Shown here in pieces: positions 62,914-64,000 of a stretch of DNA of 64,000 bases. The DNA is taken from positions 9,402,655 through 9,466,654 of the forward strand of contig OX326961.1 in assembly GCA_946800325.1 (NCBI GenBank), in the 5' to 3' direction. Made by a program: the position numbers and the translations under genes. Source of the stretch: Luzula sylvatica. Its lineage: Eukaryota > Streptophyta > Magnoliopsida > Poales > Juncaceae. The notes under the pieces were generated by a model. That model searched no databases. It was not told the origin of the DNA and saw only the letters and a program-made list of their open reading frames with translations. How positions within the stretch are numbered: position 1 is the first letter of the stretch; each line of letters begins with the position of its first letter.

Positions 62914-64000
62914 GAATCGAAAAACAAACTTTCTTAGTGTTTGTGAAATTTGGTGAAAAGTTATGTAGTAAAAGATACGATACAAATGATCTAAAAACAC
63001 ACGTTATTTCAACTCCTCAAAGCGTTAAAATCTTGTTTTGAATCGAAAAACAAACTTTCTTTGTGTTTGTGAAATTTGGTGAAAAGTTATGTAGTAAAAG
63101 ATACGATACAAATGATCTAAAAACACGTTATTTGAACTCCTCAAAGCGTTAAAATCTTGTTTTGAATCGAAAAACAAATTTTCTTAGTGTTTGTGAAATT
63201 TGGTGAAAAGTTACGTACTAAAAGATACGATACAAATGATCTCAAAACACGTTTTTTGAACTCCTCAAAGCGTTAAAATCTTGTATTGAATCGAAAAACA
63301 AAATTTCTTAGTGTTTGTGAAATTTGGTGAAAAGTTAGGTAGTAAAAGATACGATACAAATGATCTGAAAACCTGTTATTTGAACTCCTCAAAGCGTTAA
63401 AATCTTGTTTTGAATCGAAAAACAAACTTTCTTAGTGTTTGTGAAATTTGGTGAAAAGTTACGTAGTAAAAGATACGATACAAATGATCTAAAAACACGT
63501 TATTTGAACTCCTCAAAGCGTTAAAATCTTGTTTTGAATCGAAAAACAAACTTTCTTAGTGTTTGTCAAATTTGGTGAAAAGTTACGTACTAAAAGATAC
63601 GATTCAAATGATCTAAAAACACGTTATTTGAACTCCTCAAAGCGTTAAAATCTTGTTTTGAATCGAAAAACAAACTTTCTTAGTGTTTGTGAAATTTGGT
63701 GAAAAGTTATATAGTAAAAGATACGATACAAATGATCTAAAAACACGTTATTTGGAATCCTCAAAGCATTAAAATATTGTTTTGAATCGAAAAACAAACT
63801 TTCTTAGTGTTTGTGAAATTTGGTGAAAAGTTATGTAGTAAAAGATACGATACAAATGATATCAAAACACGTTATTTGAACTCCTCAAAGCGTTAAAATC
63901 ATGTTTTGAATCGAAAAACAAACTTTCTTAGTGTTTGTGAAATTTGGTGAAAAGTTATGTAGTAAAAGATACGATACAAATGATCTAAAAACACGTTATT
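62914..64000. repeat. HOR D, further unit of full-length type, cut by window end
   Basis: It begins with CACACGTT (62998) and GTTTTTTGAAC (near 63250), like the shortened units. It then keeps the TATATAGT/TTTGGAATCC monomer and GATATC at 63858, as in the full 35-monomer units. GATATC lies 944 bp from the unit start here and in 51875-56215. It reads AAACTTTC before GATATC, like 44938 and unlike 48418 and 52760. The window stops inside the monomer after the AATCATG monomer. Confidence 0.9.

Larger units (their letters stand above)
25797..63863. other. GATATC (EcoRV) marker sites, six in all
   Basis: GATATC arises by one substitution in a single monomer type and occurs at 25797, 29889, 45006, 48478, 52819 and 63858. 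Spacings are 4092 (block B), 3472 and 4341 (block D), and 11039, which equals 4341 plus twice 3349. The gap shows the two shortened D units lost this monomer. I found none in blocks A or C. Confidence 0.85.
1..64000. repeat. Tandem satellite array, 124-bp monomer, about 516 copies
   Basis: The sequence is a continuous head-to-tail array of a 124-bp monomer. I set the monomer start at GAATCG, which falls on position 1, then 125 and 249. Almost all monomers are exactly 124 bp. The exceptions I found are 113 bp (11-bp deletion), 123 bp (several 1-bp deletions), 126 bp (CA duplication) and 130 bp (AAACAT duplication). All copies have the same orientation, and no foreign DNA interrupts them. The consensus is A-rich on the given strand, with 48 A, 41 T, 20 G and 15 C per monomer. 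No CENP-B box, telomere repeat, tRNA promoter box or transposon end is visible. Such arrays are typical of eukaryotic centromeric or heterochromatic DNA. That location is an inference from the architecture; the sequence itself does not prove it. Confidence 0.98.

Noticed and set aside
1..64000. CRISPR array
   Set aside because: Unit length is a near-constant 124 bp with no short repeat alternating with unique spacers. All positions within the unit are repeated.
1..64000. CENP-B box, telomere repeat or yeast-type centromere motif
   Set aside because: I searched the consensus and common variants on both strands for the CENP-B core, TTAGGG-like repeats and an RTCACRTG-type element and found none.
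1..64000. tRNA genes or Pol III internal promoters in the monomer (short interspersed element origin)
   Set aside because: No A-box or B-box match is visible, and there is no poly(A) tail or target-site duplication. Units are strictly tandem.
1..64000. Naming the species from the monomer
   Set aside because: I do not recognise this 124-bp sequence with confidence. A database search of the consensus would be needed.

Overview
The whole 64 kb window is one uninterrupted tandem satellite array. The monomer is 124 bp, about 28% G+C, and is repeated roughly 516 times head to tail. Every monomer is in the same orientation. I found no gene, RNA gene, transposon, unique sequence or inversion. This is eukaryotic DNA of the centromeric, pericentromeric or other heterochromatic kind. 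I do not recognise the monomer, so I name no species. CpG is not depleted (four sites per monomer, more than base composition predicts), which weakly favours a genome without heavy CpG methylation.

The interest lies in the layers above the monomer. Marker substitutions and small indels distinguish several dozen monomer types. These recur in fixed orders as higher-order repeats (HORs), whose sizes I checked by marker spacing and by summing monomer lengths. Block A (1-24108) holds a 44-monomer unit of 5463 bp (2608-8070, with a truncated second copy at 8071-12041) and a 38-monomer unit of 4726 bp (12042-16767 and 16768-21493). Block B (24109-32292) is two copies of a 33-monomer unit of 4092 bp. 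Block C (33285-39729) is two and a half copies of a 20-monomer unit of 2479 bp. Positions 39730-43080 are a mosaic of A, C and D monomer types. Block D (43081-64000) has units of 28 monomers (3472 bp), 35 monomers (4341 bp, two copies) and 27 monomers (3349 bp, two copies). The window ends inside a further unit that matches the full-length form.

The blocks share modules, so one family of monomer types has been shuffled by unequal exchange, local duplication and probably gene conversion. The 35-monomer D unit is the 28-monomer unit plus a 7-monomer duplication. The 27-monomer form is the 35-monomer form minus exactly 8 monomers, with different junctions in its two copies. Eight minus-strand open reading frames of 74-91 codons are artefacts: each lies on a monomer shortened to 123 bp, a multiple of three, which keeps one frame open. 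Comparisons here were made by eye; percentage identities were not computed.
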